Below, in pieces: positions 36,633 through 46,234 of a stretch of DNA of 64,000 nt. A program made the translations under genes and the position numbers. The stretch's first letter is position 1. Each line of letters opens with the position of its first letter. The notes beneath the pieces were generated by a model. That model was not told the DNA's origin. It saw only the letters and a program-made list of their open reading frames with translations, and made no database searches. Source of the DNA: Zobellia barbeyronii (GTDB lineage: Bacteria; Bacteroidota; Bacteroidia; Flavobacteriales; Flavobacteriaceae); contig NZ_JACATN010000003.1 of the NCBI RefSeq assembly GCF_018603515.1, positions 620,001-684,000 on the forward strand, given 5' to 3'.

Positions 36633-37436
36633 ATGAAGGAAATTTTAAGGCGGTCGATTACTGGAGTTGTTTACATCCTTTTACTATTGTCCGTGGTCTT
36701 TTTAAGTTCAGATGCTTTCGACTTTTTATTTATGATATTTGGACTTGCCTGTCTAAATGAATACAAAAAACTTGTTGGGTTAAAGGGACTTCATATTTAT
36801 GGCGCCTATTTAATTCTATGGTGGGCCTACATATATTTCGTAAGCGAAATGTATTCGGTTTACGTTCTTTTGGGATGTACTCTAGCCGTAAACTTTATGC
36901 TTCTGTTTTTTCTTTTTTCCAAAAGGACTAAACTCTTCAATACAATTCAAAAATTTCTTATTGGTTTATTCTACGTAGGAGGTGGTTGTATTTTCCTTAC
37001 AATGATTCCATATACCAATAATGACTTTGCCAAGTTTCTAATTATAGGTATTTTTATCTTAATTTGGGTAAATGATTCGTTTGCTTACATTGTTGGTCGT
37101 AGCTTTGGGCGAACAAAGTTGTTCTCTGCGGTATCACCAAAGAAAACAGTTGAAGGTGCACTTGGCGGTTTAGTTTTCGCCATTGGAACGGCTTATTTTA
37201 TAGCTAAGTACGAGCCCATCTTAAATCCCCTACAGTGGGTTATGTTGGCTATTGTAATTGTAGTTACAGGTAACTTAGGTGATTTAATTGAGTCAAAATT
37301 TAAAAGGACGGCAGGCGTAAAAGATAGTGGTGCTATTTTACCTGGCCATGGCGGCATGCTAGATCGCCTAGATAGTTTAATATTTGCTGCACCGTTTGCA
37401 TACTTAACTTTAAAAATTTTCGCGCATGTTTCATAG
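36633..37436 (+). CDS. cdsA: Phosphatidate cytidylyltransferase
   Basis: A 267-residue integral membrane enzyme with about seven to eight TM segments that makes CDP-diacylglycerol from phosphatidate and CTP. The C-terminal CTP-transferase signature is clear: SKFKRTAGVKDSGAILPGHG followed by GMLDRLDSL. It overlaps the following psd gene by 11 bp, matching the order of the pathway to phosphatidylethanolamine. Confidence 0.95.
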   Translation: MKEILRRSITGVVYILLLLSVVFLSSDAFDFLFMIFGLACLNEYKKLVGLKGLHIYGAYLILWWAYIYFVSEMYSVYVLLGCTLAVNFMLLFFLFSKRTKLFNTIQKFLIGLFYVGGGCIFLTMIPYTNNDFAKFLIIGIFILIWVNDSFAYIVGRSFGRTKLFSAVSPKKTVEGALGGLVFAIGTAYFIAKYEPILNPLQWVMLAIVIVVTGNLGDLIESKFKRTAGVKDSGAILPGHGGMLDRLDSLIFAAPFAYLTLKIFAHVS

Positions 37437-38109
37437 AGAGGGTCAAAAAATTATCCTGATCACCTTTTTTATTGTGGCTTTAGTTGTACTTGGCTCTCAA
37501 TACGCTATTGATATTCCATGGCTTCGGTTGGGAATTCAATTAATTGCACTTGTGTTTTTAATTTTGATTCTGCAATTCTTTAGAAACCCTACACGTAGGG
37601 CAGCTAAAAACTTTGATGACATCTTGGCTCCCGTAGATGGAAAAGTAGTTGTTATTGAAGAGGTTGAAGAAACTGAATACTTTAAAGACAAGCGCATACA
37701 GGTTTCTATCTTCATGTCTCCTACCAATGTGCATGTTACACGTTATCCGGTAAGCGGAAGTGTAAAATACTCAAAATATCACCCTGGTAAATATTTGGTA
37801 GCTTGGCATCCTAAGTCCAGCACAGAGAACGAACGAACAACCGTGGTTATACGTACACCTAAATTTGGAGATATCCTTTACAGACAGATTGCCGGTGCAT
37901 TAGCAAGGAGAATTGTTAATTATGCGGAAGAAGGTGACAACGTTCAGCAAGGTGAAGATGCAGGTTTTATTAAATTTGGATCAAGAGTGGATTTGTTTTT
38001 GCCATTAGACTGTGCAATTACCGTTAAACTAAACCAAAAAGTAATCGGTGCAGAAACTTGTGTTGCCGCAGTTCTAAAAAAGAATGAAGAAGGAGAAATT
38101 ACATATTGA
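37426..38109 (+). CDS. psd: Phosphatidylserine decarboxylase (short, PsdA-type)
   Basis: A 227-residue member of the short archaeal/bacterial Psd group. Two N-terminal hydrophobic segments (about 9-27 and 36-52) are followed by LAPVDGKVVVIEE, MSPTNVHVTRYPVSG and the autocleavage region FIKFGSRVD, where the pyruvoyl group would form at Ser186 after cleavage of Gly185-Ser186. It makes phosphatidylethanolamine from phosphatidylserine. The start overlaps cdsA by 11 bp and the 3' end overlaps the acyl-CoA-binding protein gene by 26 bp. Confidence 0.93.
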   Translation: MFHREGQKIILITFFIVALVVLGSQYAIDIPWLRLGIQLIALVFLILILQFFRNPTRRAAKNFDDILAPVDGKVVVIEEVEETEYFKDKRIQVSIFMSPTNVHVTRYPVSGSVKYSKYHPGKYLVAWHPKSSTENERTTVVIRTPKFGDILYRQIAGALARRIVNYAEEGDNVQQGEDAGFIKFGSRVDLFLPLDCAITVKLNQKVIGAETCVAAVLKKNEEGEITY

Positions 38110-38350
38110 TTTCGACAAGGCCGTAGAGTTTATGAACAGCTTTACAGAACCCTTGCCGGCCGATTTACTATTAAAACTCTATGCCTATTATAAAATAGCC
38201 AATAGAAACTATAGTAATCCGGGTAGCAGTACTCCCCTTATCAATGCTTTTAAAGCAAATGCCCTTATTCAGGCTAAAAACATTAAGCGAGATGATGCCA
38301 TGAAAGCATATATTAAACTCGTTAAAGTTGAAGTTAGAAAGAAAAAATAA
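38084..38350 (+). CDS. Acyl-CoA-binding protein
   Basis: An 88-residue single-domain ACBP with the four-helix pattern: FDKAVEFMNSF, LLLKLYAYYKIANRNYS, FKANALIQAKNI, DAMKAYIKLVKVE. The LYAYYKIA...G...P and KW-like/Y core is degenerate compared with eukaryotic ACBP but recognisable. ACBPs carry long-chain acyl-CoA to lipid synthesis. It starts 26 bp inside psd and ends the membrane-lipid run, so it is probably coupled to that pathway. The acyl-CoA ligand is inferred from the family. Confidence 0.8.
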   Translation: MKKEKLHIDFDKAVEFMNSFTEPLPADLLLKLYAYYKIANRNYSNPGSSTPLINAFKANALIQAKNIKRDDAMKAYIKLVKVEVRKKK

Positions 38351-38380
38351 ATACTCTTTTGAACTATTCTAAAGCCTATT

Positions 38381-39142
38381 CTATTCGTAAAGGTCTTCTG
38401 TATCTGCTTGACAGAGTTCGTAGATAAAATGCCCCATTTTCCGGGTTACATCATTAAAGAACCGCTCCCCTTTTTCTTTTGTAGATTTATGTGGATTACC
38501 CACACCAGTATCTTCACTTATTTTTGACCACTCTCGTTCAGCCCAAGCCCAACCTTCTGAAAAAGATTTTATTTTATATTTTTTAGAAGCACCGTCCCCC
38601 CATTTTTCTCTTGGCAACACCAAATCAGGTCGTAAATGAAGCATTAGACTAGTTTCCATTTCATCTGCATGGTCTCCTTTTTCATCAAAATACAAATCCT
38701 TGTCCAACACCCCGGGAAAGAAGCAAAAACTGATGAACATTTTAGGAAACTTATATCCTAACTCACGGACTAAAGGCTTAAAATTATTACCTCCATGACC
38801 ATTAAAAATCAGTAATTTATAAATCCCCTGTCTATTGAGTACTTCTACTATATCAGTTAAAATAGCAAGTTGCGTACTTGGGTTTAAGTTGATGTCCAAA
38901 TAAACATCAGACTGTCCCGTATTAACCCCAAACGGAAGCGTAGGTAAAACAATAGGCTTCCCTCCTTTCTCCCATGCTACACGGGCAGATTCTGCAGTCA
39001 TATGGTCTGCTTGATAATTATCCGTAGCATAGGGCAAATGGTAGTTGTGGGCTTCGGTCGCACCCCAAGGCAATATGGCTAAATCAAATTTTTCATCCTT
39101 TAAGGCTTCCCAATTCGTTTCTGCTAAAATATAAGGTCTCAT
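38381..39142 (-). CDS. Creatininase family amidohydrolase
   Basis: 253 residues. Metal-ligand motifs of the creatininase/MftE family: WGATEAHNYHLPYATDNYQAD, LIFNGHGGNNF, and GDHADEMETSLML. The family includes creatinine amidohydrolase, a pyrrolopyrimidine riboflavin-pathway enzyme (ArfB) and the mycofactocin peptidase; none of their pathway neighbours is present, so the substrate is open. It starts near no partner gene and converges with the ACBP gene at 30 bp. Confidence 0.9.
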   Translation of the reverse strand: MRPYILAETNWEALKDEKFDLAILPWGATEAHNYHLPYATDNYQADHMTAESARVAWEKGGKPIVLPTLPFGVNTGQSDVYLDINLNPSTQLAILTDIVEVLNRQGIYKLLIFNGHGGNNFKPLVRELGYKFPKMFISFCFFPGVLDKDLYFDEKGDHADEMETSLMLHLRPDLVLPREKWGDGASKKYKIKSFSEGWAWAEREWSKISEDTGVGNPHKSTKEKGERFFNDVTRKMGHFIYELCQADTEDLYE

Positions 39143-39244
39143 AACTTAAAAATTGATTGATTAATTCAGTGGAATTAACTCAATATTATATCTGAACACT
39201 ATTAAAATTAGTGAACCTCAACATTATCGTTCCTACTTAGAAAA

Positions 39245-39838
39245 TTAATTAAAAGGACCTACCATGATATGTGCCCGAAAAGTACCTGGATCCATAAGCC
39301 AAGGCATTCCTTTTTCATGAGGTTTTGAAGGTAAACCTGTAGATTCTGCCGTAGCAAATGGAGTATAGATAACATATCGGTATTGTCCATCTCCCAATTC
39401 ACCTGTTTTCTTATCGTAAGCCTCATCGCTACCATAATAAATATATAGCATACTTGGCACAATAGGCATTTGCCATTTACCAGATGCTACCTCTGCACCT
39501 TGAATCTCCCTTTTTTCTTTTGTATTCTTTCCTTCTGCGGTAAGTTCTCTACCTCTTTTCATGAAAGGTTCCAATGTTTTGGAATAACACGCCACGCTGA
39601 CTCCTTCTTTAGTTGGATCATCACCAATACATATCAAATTATTGGTCCCCTCTCTTAATACCGTCAAATTTCCAGAACTATCATATCCATAGACCATGGC
39701 AGCATCTTTATCTGCCTCCGGGGCAGGCAAAACCGCAGTTTTAATTTGAATTTCAGGTGATAGAATTTCGGTCTTAGTTTCTTGTGAAGTCACAAAACAA
39801 ACCGATAAAAGAGCTGCTATAAATGTTATCTTTTTCAT
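39245..39838 (-). CDS. Secreted protein of unknown function
   Basis: 197 residues with a signal peptide (MKKITFIAALLSVCFVTSQ). The mature part is soluble and lacks TM segments; two Cys (in NLICIGDD and VSVACYSK) may pair. Segments such as MVYGYDSSGNLTVLREG, GKWQMPIVPSMLYIYYGS and GMPWLMDPGTFRAHIMVGPF give it a family-like look, but I do not recognise a characterised domain. It is a monocistronic gene flanked by creatininase and a 470-bp gap. Confidence 0.7.
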   Translation of the reverse strand: MKKITFIAALLSVCFVTSQETKTEILSPEIQIKTAVLPAPEADKDAAMVYGYDSSGNLTVLREGTNNLICIGDDPTKEGVSVACYSKTLEPFMKRGRELTAEGKNTKEKREIQGAEVASGKWQMPIVPSMLYIYYGSDEAYDKKTGELGDGQYRYVIYTPFATAESTGLPSKPHEKGMPWLMDPGTFRAHIMVGPFN

Positions 39839-40308
39839 GTTATGCTGGTTTTACATAAATATAAACATGAAAAACTAATAATGAAGATATACTGACTAAA
39901 AATTATTAGTAGCAGAAAAAAGAAGGACCTCGAAGTCATACAATGGGGGAACATTTAAAATCATGACAATTGGGGCCTCCAATGGCTTAAGCAGATCAGA
40001 CAAATCTTAAAAAAAATGTACCCAAGTAAGAATATGGAGCTATACAAACTAATTTTCGATGTCATTAAAGTCTCAAGACATAACAATATACGGTCATAAA
40101 TGAATTTCAGTTCATTTGGCAGTTTGTAATTCATAATTCAACCACACAAGACCAATGAATAGAATAAAAAAGAACTAAAAACAATGATATACTTTCTAAA
40201 TCACTCTAAAACTAAAAGTTATTACAGAAGTCATTAAAGCTACTAAACAAAACAGCCGAATATTCTAATTAAAGAATATTCGGCTGTTTCAATTTTTAAG
40301 AAAAAAGC
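39839..40308. other. 470-bp intergenic region
   Basis: AT-rich, with only short start-to-stop runs of up to 27 codons (such as one at 40018) that show no family feature. The valS terminator lies at its right edge. I see no RNA gene. Confidence 0.6.
40250..40289. terminator. Terminator after valS (17-bp perfect hairpin)
   Basis: AAACAGCCGAATATTCT (40250-40266) pairs perfectly with AGAATATTCGGCTGTTT (40273-40289) around the loop AATTAA, with T-rich DNA on both sides. It ends the valS transcript on the minus strand. Confidence 0.9.
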
Positions 40309-42939
40309 TTACTTCAAACTTGCCAAACTTTTCTCTAGCGTTTCTATTTTAGCCTCAGCATCTGCTTGCTTTTGGCGTTCCATAGTAATAACTTTTTCTG
40401 GAGCATTGCTCACAAATCGCTCATTAGAAAGTTTCTTCTGAACAGATTTTAAAAAGCCATTAGTATACTTTAATTCTTCTTCAATCTTTTTGATTTCGGC
40501 TTCAACATCAATTGCGCCACTCATTGGAACAAAGTACTCATTACTTTTTACACGGAAAGACAAAGCACCTTCTACCGTTGCATCAACATAAGCAACTTCA
40601 CCAACATTGGTCAGTTTTTCTATAACCACATCCCAAGTTTTAGCAAAATTTCCTTCGTTGAGAACCATAAGCTCCAAGCTTTCTTTCATTGGAATATTCT
40701 TTTCTTTTCGAATATTCCGAACACCTGATACCACTTCTGCAGCCACATCAAAACTTTCTATTAGCGCTTCATCAACCTTTTCTACTTTTGGCCATTGCGC
40801 GACTACTAGAGCCTCTTCTGGCGTACGCTCTGTTATATGCTGCCAAACCTCTTCTGTTAAGAATGGCATAAACGGATGTAACAGTTTCAAATTCTGTTCA
40901 AACAAAACAATCACTGCTTCATAAGTTGTTCTATCTATAGGTTTCTGATAGTCTGGCTTAATAATTTCCAATAACCATGAACTATAATCGTCCCAAACCA
41001 ACTTATAAATTGCCATTAACGCATCTGAAATACGATACTTGCTAAAATGGTCTTCGATCTCTACTAAGGTCTTATTGAATTTAGCTTTATACCATTCAAT
41101 ACCCAATCTTGATGCTTCAGGTTGTGGTAAATCTGCTATCTCCCACCCTTTTAGTAAACGGAAACCATTCCATATTTTATTGGCAAAGTTTTTACCTTGC
41201 TGGCATAAATCTTCATCGAACATTAGGTCGTTACCCGCAGCAGAGCTTAATAAAAGTCCAACACGAACACCATCTGCCCCATAGTCTTCTATCAATTTAA
41301 GCGCATCAGGAGAATTCCCGAGCGACTTAGACATTTTTCTACGTTGCTTATCACGTACCAATCCTGTGAAGTATACATTTTTAAAAGGACGTTCATCACG
41401 GTATTCATAACCAGAAATAATCATTCTAGCTACCCAAAAGAAAATAATATCTGGACCGGTCACCAAATCATTGGTTGGATAATAGTAATTTATCTCTTTA
41501 TTATCCGGCTCTAAAATGCCATTAAACACACTAATAGGCCATAACCAAGAAGAAAACCAAGTATCTAAAGCGTCTTCATCTTGTCTTAAGTCCGCCTCTG
41601 TCAAATTGGCATTTCCTGATTTCTTTTGAGCCAATTTTAAGGCTTCAACTGCAGTTTCTGCTACTACAAAATCTTCTTGTCCATCACCAAAATAAAAGGC
41701 GGGAATCTGCTGTCCCCACCACAATTGGCGTGAAATATTCCAATCACGAATGTTCTCCATCCAGTGACGATAGGTATTCTCGAACTTTTTAGGGAAGAAT
41801 TTTACTTCTTCAGTTTCAAGTACCGCTGTGATGGCAGGCTTTACCAAATCTTCCATTTTTAAGAACCACTGATCACTTAAGCGAGGCTCAATAACAGCTT
41901 TAGTACGTTCTGAAGTACCTACTTTATTAACGTAGTTCTCCTTTTTAACCAAAAATCCTTTTTCTTCAAGTTCCTTGGTAATTTCTTTTCGAACTACAAA
42001 ACGGTCTTTTCCTTCATAATGCAATCCAAAAGAATTTAGAGTTGCATCTGCATTAAAGATATCTATAGTTTCAAGGCCGTGCTTTTCACCCAAAGCCTTA
42101 TCATTAATATCGTGTGCTGGTGTTATTTTCAAACATCCTGTACCAAATTCAATATCTACATACTCATCCTCTATAATCGGTATCACCCTACCAGAAATGG
42201 GAACAATTACTTTTTTTCCTTGTAAATGACGGTATCGTTCATCATTAGGATTAATACAAATAGCGGTATCTCCTAATATAGTCTCAGGTCTCGTTGTCGC
42301 TATTGTTACGCGCTCATCAGAACCTTCAATTGGGTATGACAAGTAATACAAAAGACCCTGCTTTTCCTCATATATTACTTCTTCATCAGAAAGGGTAGTC
42401 TGCGCTTCAGGATCCCAATTCACCATACGGTGCCCTCTGTAAATCAAACCTTTATTGAATAAATCAACAAAAACCTTGATGACCGATTTATACATATCGT
42501 CATCCATGGTGAATTTAGTGCGTTCCCAATCACACGAAGCACCCAATTTTTTAAGTTGACCAAGAATAACTCCGCCATACTCGTCTGTCCAATCCCAGGC
42601 GTGTTTTAGAAACTCTTCACGAGTTAAATCAGCTTTATCTATACCTTGAGATTTCAATTTTGCCACAACTTTAGCTTCAGTAGCAATAGAAGCGTGGTCC
42701 ATTCCCGGAACCCAACATGCATTCTTACCCATTAAACGGGCTCTTCTGGTCAATACATCCTGAATAGTGACATTCAGCATATGTCCCATATGGAGTACTC
42801 CAGTTACATTTGGAGGAGGAATTACAATAGTATAAGGCTCTCTTTCATCTGGGGTAGATGAAAAATAATCGTGCTCCATCCAGTAATCATACCAGTGGTT
42901 CTCAGCTTTTAGGGAGTCATATTTAGAAGGGATATCCAT
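40309..42939 (-). CDS. valS: Valyl-tRNA synthetase
   Basis: An 876-residue class Ia synthetase. The HIGH-type motif [12 protein letters not shown] is at about residues 42-53 and KMSKS at 535-539. CP1 editing ([13 protein letters not shown]), the anticodon-binding domain and the C-terminal coiled coil that grips tRNA (about 810-876, [17 protein letters not shown]) are all present. The gene is monocistronic, with a promoter about 110 bp upstream and a strong terminator. Confidence 0.97.
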   Translation of the reverse strand: MDIPSKYDSLKAENHWYDYWMEHDYFSSTPDEREPYTIVIPPPNVTGVLHMGHMLNVTIQDVLTRRARLMGKNACWVPGMDHASIATEAKVVAKLKSQGIDKADLTREEFLKHAWDWTDEYGGVILGQLKKLGASCDWERTKFTMDDDMYKSVIKVFVDLFNKGLIYRGHRMVNWDPEAQTTLSDEEVIYEEKQGLLYYLSYPIEGSDERVTIATTRPETILGDTAICINPNDERYRHLQGKKVIVPISGRVIPIIEDEYVDIEFGTGCLKITPAHDINDKALGEKHGLETIDIFNADATLNSFGLHYEGKDRFVVRKEITKELEEKGFLVKKENYVNKVGTSERTKAVIEPRLSDQWFLKMEDLVKPAITAVLETEEVKFFPKKFENTYRHWMENIRDWNISRQLWWGQQIPAFYFGDGQEDFVVAETAVEALKLAQKKSGNANLTEADLRQDEDALDTWFSSWLWPISVFNGILEPDNKEINYYYPTNDLVTGPDIIFFWVARMIISGYEYRDERPFKNVYFTGLVRDKQRRKMSKSLGNSPDALKLIEDYGADGVRVGLLLSSAAGNDLMFDEDLCQQGKNFANKIWNGFRLLKGWEIADLPQPEASRLGIEWYKAKFNKTLVEIEDHFSKYRISDALMAIYKLVWDDYSSWLLEIIKPDYQKPIDRTTYEAVIVLFEQNLKLLHPFMPFLTEEVWQHITERTPEEALVVAQWPKVEKVDEALIESFDVAAEVVSGVRNIRKEKNIPMKESLELMVLNEGNFAKTWDVVIEKLTNVGEVAYVDATVEGALSFRVKSNEYFVPMSGAIDVEAEIKKIEEELKYTNGFLKSVQKKLSNERFVSNAPEKVITMERQKQADAEAKIETLEKSLASLK

Positions 42940-42969
42940 ATTTTTGGAACGGTTTTTGTCTAAGTAATA

Positions 42970-43079
42970 ACGGTCATAACAATAAAGACCGTAATTTGAT
43001 GTTACGTTATATATAATTTATGGCAATTTTGCCTAATTTTAAATACGAAACAAAAATAAGTAACGTTAACAGATAACAA
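42970..43079 (-). promoter_or_regulatory. valS promoter and leader hairpin
   Basis: Minus-strand TATTTTTG (plus-strand CAAAAATA, 43051-43058) with TTG 18 bp upstream (plus-strand CAA, 43077-43079) is a good TTG-N18-TAnnTTTG promoter. The roughly 100-nt leader contains a 6-bp inverted repeat, ACGGTC (42970-42975) with GACCGT (42987-42992). No T-box sequence was recognised. Confidence 0.55.
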
Positions 43080-43085
43080 AAGAAT

Positions 43086-43117
43086 TTTGGAGGTTCATCT
43101 GAAAAGATTTATTTTTG
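43086..43117 (+). promoter_or_regulatory. DUF1573 gene promoter
   Basis: TTTTG (43085-43089) and TATTTTTG (43110-43117) match the -33/-7 pattern with about 20 bp between them. The -7 element ends 21 bp before the ATG at 43139, which supports that start rather than the ATG at 43115 lying within or directly at the promoter. Confidence 0.6.
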
Positions 43118-43138
43118 AGATTCCCTAAATTTAATAAA

Positions 43139-43525
43139 ATGAAAAAAATAGTACTCGTATTATTTATTGGCCTAATGGGTTTATCCCTAACCGCACAGGA
43201 CAAGGCCGCTAAAATCGAATTCAAATCTGAAACCGTAGATTACGGTGAAATTCAAAAAGGAGCCGATGGCGTCCGTGTTTTTGAATTTACAAATACAGGC
43301 CAAGCGCCATTAATTATTAGCAAGGTAAGTTCTAGTTGTGGTTGTACCATTCCTAAAAAACCTGAAGACCCAATTTTACCAGGTAAAACAGGTGAGATTT
43401 CTGTAAAATATGATACTAACCGTGTAGGTCCTATTAGAAAAGCGATTACCGTTATTTCTAATGCAGAAACACCTACTAAGGTTCTTAAAATTAAAGGTGA
43501 AGTTAAAGCCGCTGACGGGAAATAA
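43139..43525 (+). CDS. DUF1573 secreted protein
   Basis: 128 residues from the ATG at 43139 (MKKIVLVLFIGLMGLSLTAQ, signal peptide). The mature part is a single DUF1573 Ig-like domain: YGEIQKGADGVRVFEFTNTGQAPLII, SSCGCTIPKKPEDPILPGKTGEI, KAITVISNAETP, VLKIKGEV. The Cys-Gly-Cys pair is typical. The function is unknown; proteins of this type are abundant in Bacteroidota periplasms and envelopes. It is followed by a strong terminator. Confidence 0.9.
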   Translation: MKKIVLVLFIGLMGLSLTAQDKAAKIEFKSETVDYGEIQKGADGVRVFEFTNTGQAPLIISKVSSSCGCTIPKKPEDPILPGKTGEISVKYDTNRVGPIRKAITVISNAETPTKVLKIKGEVKAADGK

Positions 43526-43547
43526 CATTATCTTAAAATTTAAACTG

Positions 43548-43577
43548 AACCCCAATCGAAAGATTGGGGTTTTTTAT
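43548..43577 (+). terminator. Terminator after the DUF1573 gene
   Basis: AACCCCAATC (43548-43557) pairs with GATTGGGGTT (43562-43571) around a GAAA tetraloop, then a T run. Its end overlaps the stop codon region of the convergent aspartic protease gene (ends 43574). Confidence 0.92.
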
Positions 43578-44902
43578 TTGAGCATGTTTTTAAGAACAAA
43601 GGAAAAGAGCAAATCAGAATTATAGCGTTCTATTAGTAATTTAACACGTTTACCTTCCTTTTCATTAATCATCTCAAGAATGTCTTGCAGCTTATAACGA
43701 TGAATCTTTTTACCGTTTACTGCTAAGATAATATCACCCTCTTTTAGGCCAGCTTCATGTGCGGGACTCCCCGCTCTAATGGCGGATACAATAATTTCTG
43801 GAGCAACACTTAGTCTAGTCTGACCCTCAAAAAGCAACTGCACATTACCAAAATCGCTTTTATCCTTATATACTACCCCTTTATCGTCGGCAATACTTTC
43901 CGCTATATAACGAATACCATCATGTTGGAGGTCCAATCCAGATAAGTTGTATTTAAAAGGTTTGTCGAAATTGGAATTCTTACGGAGAGTGATAAGGTTG
44001 CGTTGGTAATCAAAGACCACATTAAACCGCTTTAAGACGCAGCCACCAATACTACCATTACGACCCGCCAAATTTTTCAGTTCCCGCATAGATTCTTTAT
44101 CGGGGAAAGCAGCTTTAGTATCATTTAATACAAAACGTCCAATACGCAGGCCATCTACCTTGGTTCTTTTTCCATAAATATTACCATTTAGACCTTTACC
44201 TAAGAAATCGTCATAATGCTTATCGGGTACATTTATAGAATCATTTTTAAAAAGCCAGAGGGCATCGCTACTTCCGGTATCCAGTAAAAGCCTTACAGGA
44301 AACTCTTTTCTATCTTTTTGATAAAGCCCTGTGTTCAGATATGCTTTTTTAGCCCTAATAGATAAAGGTAAAACCTGCTTTTTTTTATTTTTTGAATATA
44401 CATAACTTTCAGAATCTCGGAACTTAATGGTTTTTCGCATATAATTTATATCAACCACAAAATCCCTAAAAAGGTCATATCCTATAATGCCATGCACTGG
44501 AATACCCATGGAGGTTGAAAAATTAATACTTTTATCCATCACAACGAACAGCTTCTGATCTTCATTCATTATATTTTTTAGTCGGAATTGATTCCCATTT
44601 GAAACCAGCGCCTTTATAGGAACATCACCTCCAAAGCCTTTTATCGTAATCTCTGAAACATTGTTTATTTGGATAGAATCTTTCTCCGATATATTAAACA
44701 ATATGGGAGTACTCACCCCAGAATCTAATAAAAAGGATAATTCAGTGCCATTTACTTCAATAGGCACTACAATTAAATTATTTATCAACTGAAACTTTAA
44801 TTTTTCAATTTTTTGACCTTTAGGCAAGTTGAAGCCCTGCGCTGTCACCAAAGAAGATAGCAACATTAAAAAAAAGATGATATGTGGCTGTAGCTTTTTC
44901 AA
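43574..44902 (-). CDS. Retropepsin-like aspartic protease with C-terminal PDZ domain
   Basis: 442 residues with an N-terminal signal (MKKLQPHIIFFLMLLSSLVTAQ). Two aspartyl protease lobes carry SFLLDSGVSTPILF (about 56-69) and RLLLDTGSSDALWLF (about 205-219), each with the DSG/DTG catalytic triplet, so the protein itself contains both halves of an active site. A PDZ domain follows at about 360-440 (IVSAIRAGSPAHEAGLKEGD and IILAVNG). Probably a periplasmic protease that uses the PDZ to pick substrates. No partner gene is adjacent. Confidence 0.88.
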   Translation of the reverse strand: MKKLQPHIIFFLMLLSSLVTAQGFNLPKGQKIEKLKFQLINNLIVVPIEVNGTELSFLLDSGVSTPILFNISEKDSIQINNVSEITIKGFGGDVPIKALVSNGNQFRLKNIMNEDQKLFVVMDKSINFSTSMGIPVHGIIGYDLFRDFVVDINYMRKTIKFRDSESYVYSKNKKKQVLPLSIRAKKAYLNTGLYQKDRKEFPVRLLLDTGSSDALWLFKNDSINVPDKHYDDFLGKGLNGNIYGKRTKVDGLRIGRFVLNDTKAAFPDKESMRELKNLAGRNGSIGGCVLKRFNVVFDYQRNLITLRKNSNFDKPFKYNLSGLDLQHDGIRYIAESIADDKGVVYKDKSDFGNVQLLFEGQTRLSVAPEIIVSAIRAGSPAHEAGLKEGDIILAVNGKKIHRYKLQDILEMINEKEGKRVKLLIERYNSDLLFSFVLKNMLK

Positions 44903-44996
44903 CTTTTCTCATGTTTTCCTCTTTAATTTACGATATTTATAGATACCTATCTTATTTTTTAACAAATTACCAATAAACGATTTTCCCATCTGGCAT

Positions 44997-45019
44997 GGTT
45001 TTCTCATTTGGTTTTCTCA
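44997..45019. repeat. Direct repeat GGTTTTCTCA in the region upstream of the aminotransferase gene
   Basis: GGTTTTCTCA at 44997-45006 and again at 45010-45019, a 13-bp spacing, 25-47 bp before the aminotransferase ATG. It may be a regulator site or chance. Confidence 0.4.
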
Positions 45020-45043
45020 CTTTTGCAGCTAAATTGAACCTAT

Positions 45044-46234
45044 ATGCCATCAGTATCACATAAAGGGCTTTCTATGCCCGAATCTCCTATTAGAAAATTG
45101 GTTCCCTATGCGGAAGAAGCTAAGAAAAAAGGGGCTAAAGTAATTCACCTTAATATTGGCCAACCAGATATAAAAACGCCACAGGTAGCTCTAGATGCGG
45201 TAAAAAACAATACGCTAGAGGTTATTGCTTATAGCCGTACAGAAGGGTCTGAAGAATACCGTGAAAAACTTGCGGCTTACTATGCCAAAAACAATATTCA
45301 CGTAACAGCTAAAGATATAATAGTGACCACTGGTGGGTCAGAAGCTTTGGCTTTTACCATGGGTAGTATTGCGGATAATGATGATGAAATTATTATTCCG
45401 GAACCTTTTTATGCCAACTATAACGGTTTTGCAACCGCAACAGGCGTCAAAGTTGTTCCTGTAACATCTCATATCGATTCTAATTTTGCCCTTCCGGCCA
45501 TTGAAGAATTCGAGAAATTAATTACTCCTAGAACTAAAGCTATCCTTATATGCAATCCTGGTAATCCTACAGGATATTTATATACTAAAGAGGAAATCAA
45601 AAAACTAGCTGCAATCGTTAAAAAACATGATCTGTTCTTAATTGCAGACGAAGTATACAGAGAGTTTACCTACGACGGAAAAGAACACTATTCAATTTTA
45701 CAAGAAGAAGGGTTAGAAGAGAATGCTATCATTATAGATTCTGTAAGTAAAAGATATAGTATGTGTGGCGCTCGCATTGGGTGTTTGGTTACAAAGAATA
45801 AAGACGTTATTAAGACAGCTCTAAAATTTGCCCAAGCAAGATTATCACCCCCAACCTACGCGCAAATTGCCAGTGAAGCAGCTTTAGAAACGCCTCAAAG
45901 TTATTTTGATGACGTAAAAGAAGAATATGTAGGTCGTAGAAACGTACTCATTGAAGAACTAGAAAAAATTGAAGGTATTAAAGTAGGTAAACCACAAGGT
46001 GCTTTTTATTGCATTGCAGAATTGCCTATTACAGATGCCGATGATTTTGCACAGTGGCTGTTAGAAGATTTCAGATTGAATAACGAAACGGTTATGGTTG
46101 CACCAGCAGCAGGATTTTACGCTTCGGAAGGACTAGGCAAGAACCAAATTAGAATTGCCTATGTACTAGACAAAGAAAACTTAAAGAGAGCCGTTAATAT
46201 ACTAAAGGAGGCGTTAAAAAGTTATATAGCTTAA
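45044..46234 (+). CDS. Class I pyridoxal-phosphate aminotransferase
   Basis: 396 residues. PLP lysine is Lys236 in DSVSKRYSMCGARIG. Other marks: LNIGQPDIKTPQ, TTGGSEALAFTMGSI, ICNPGNPTGYLYTKEE, and DEVYREFTYDG. It belongs to the aspartate/aromatic aminotransferase group (AspB-like); the amino acid used cannot be fixed from sequence. It overlaps murB by one base (TAATG), which suggests translational coupling. Confidence 0.93.
   Translation: MPSVSHKGLSMPESPIRKLVPYAEEAKKKGAKVIHLNIGQPDIKTPQVALDAVKNNTLEVIAYSRTEGSEEYREKLAAYYAKNNIHVTAKDIIVTTGGSEALAFTMGSIADNDDEIIIPEPFYANYNGFATATGVKVVPVTSHIDSNFALPAIEEFEKLITPRTKAILICNPGNPTGYLYTKEEIKKLAAIVKKHDLFLIADEVYREFTYDGKEHYSILQEEGLEENAIIIDSVSKRYSMCGARIGCLVTKNKDVIKTALKFAQARLSPPTYAQIASEAALETPQSYFDDVKEEYVGRRNVLIEELEKIEGIKVGKPQGAFYCIAELPITDADDFAQWLLEDFRLNNETVMVAPAAGFYASEGLGKNQIRIAYVLDKENLKRAVNILKEALKSYIA

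Noticed and set aside
40018-40101. A 27-codon frame in the gap before valS
   Set aside because: Too short, no conserved feature and no promoter.
42940-43050. A T-box or other riboswitch in the valS leader
   Set aside because: There is only one simple 6-bp hairpin and none of the conserved T-box sequence.
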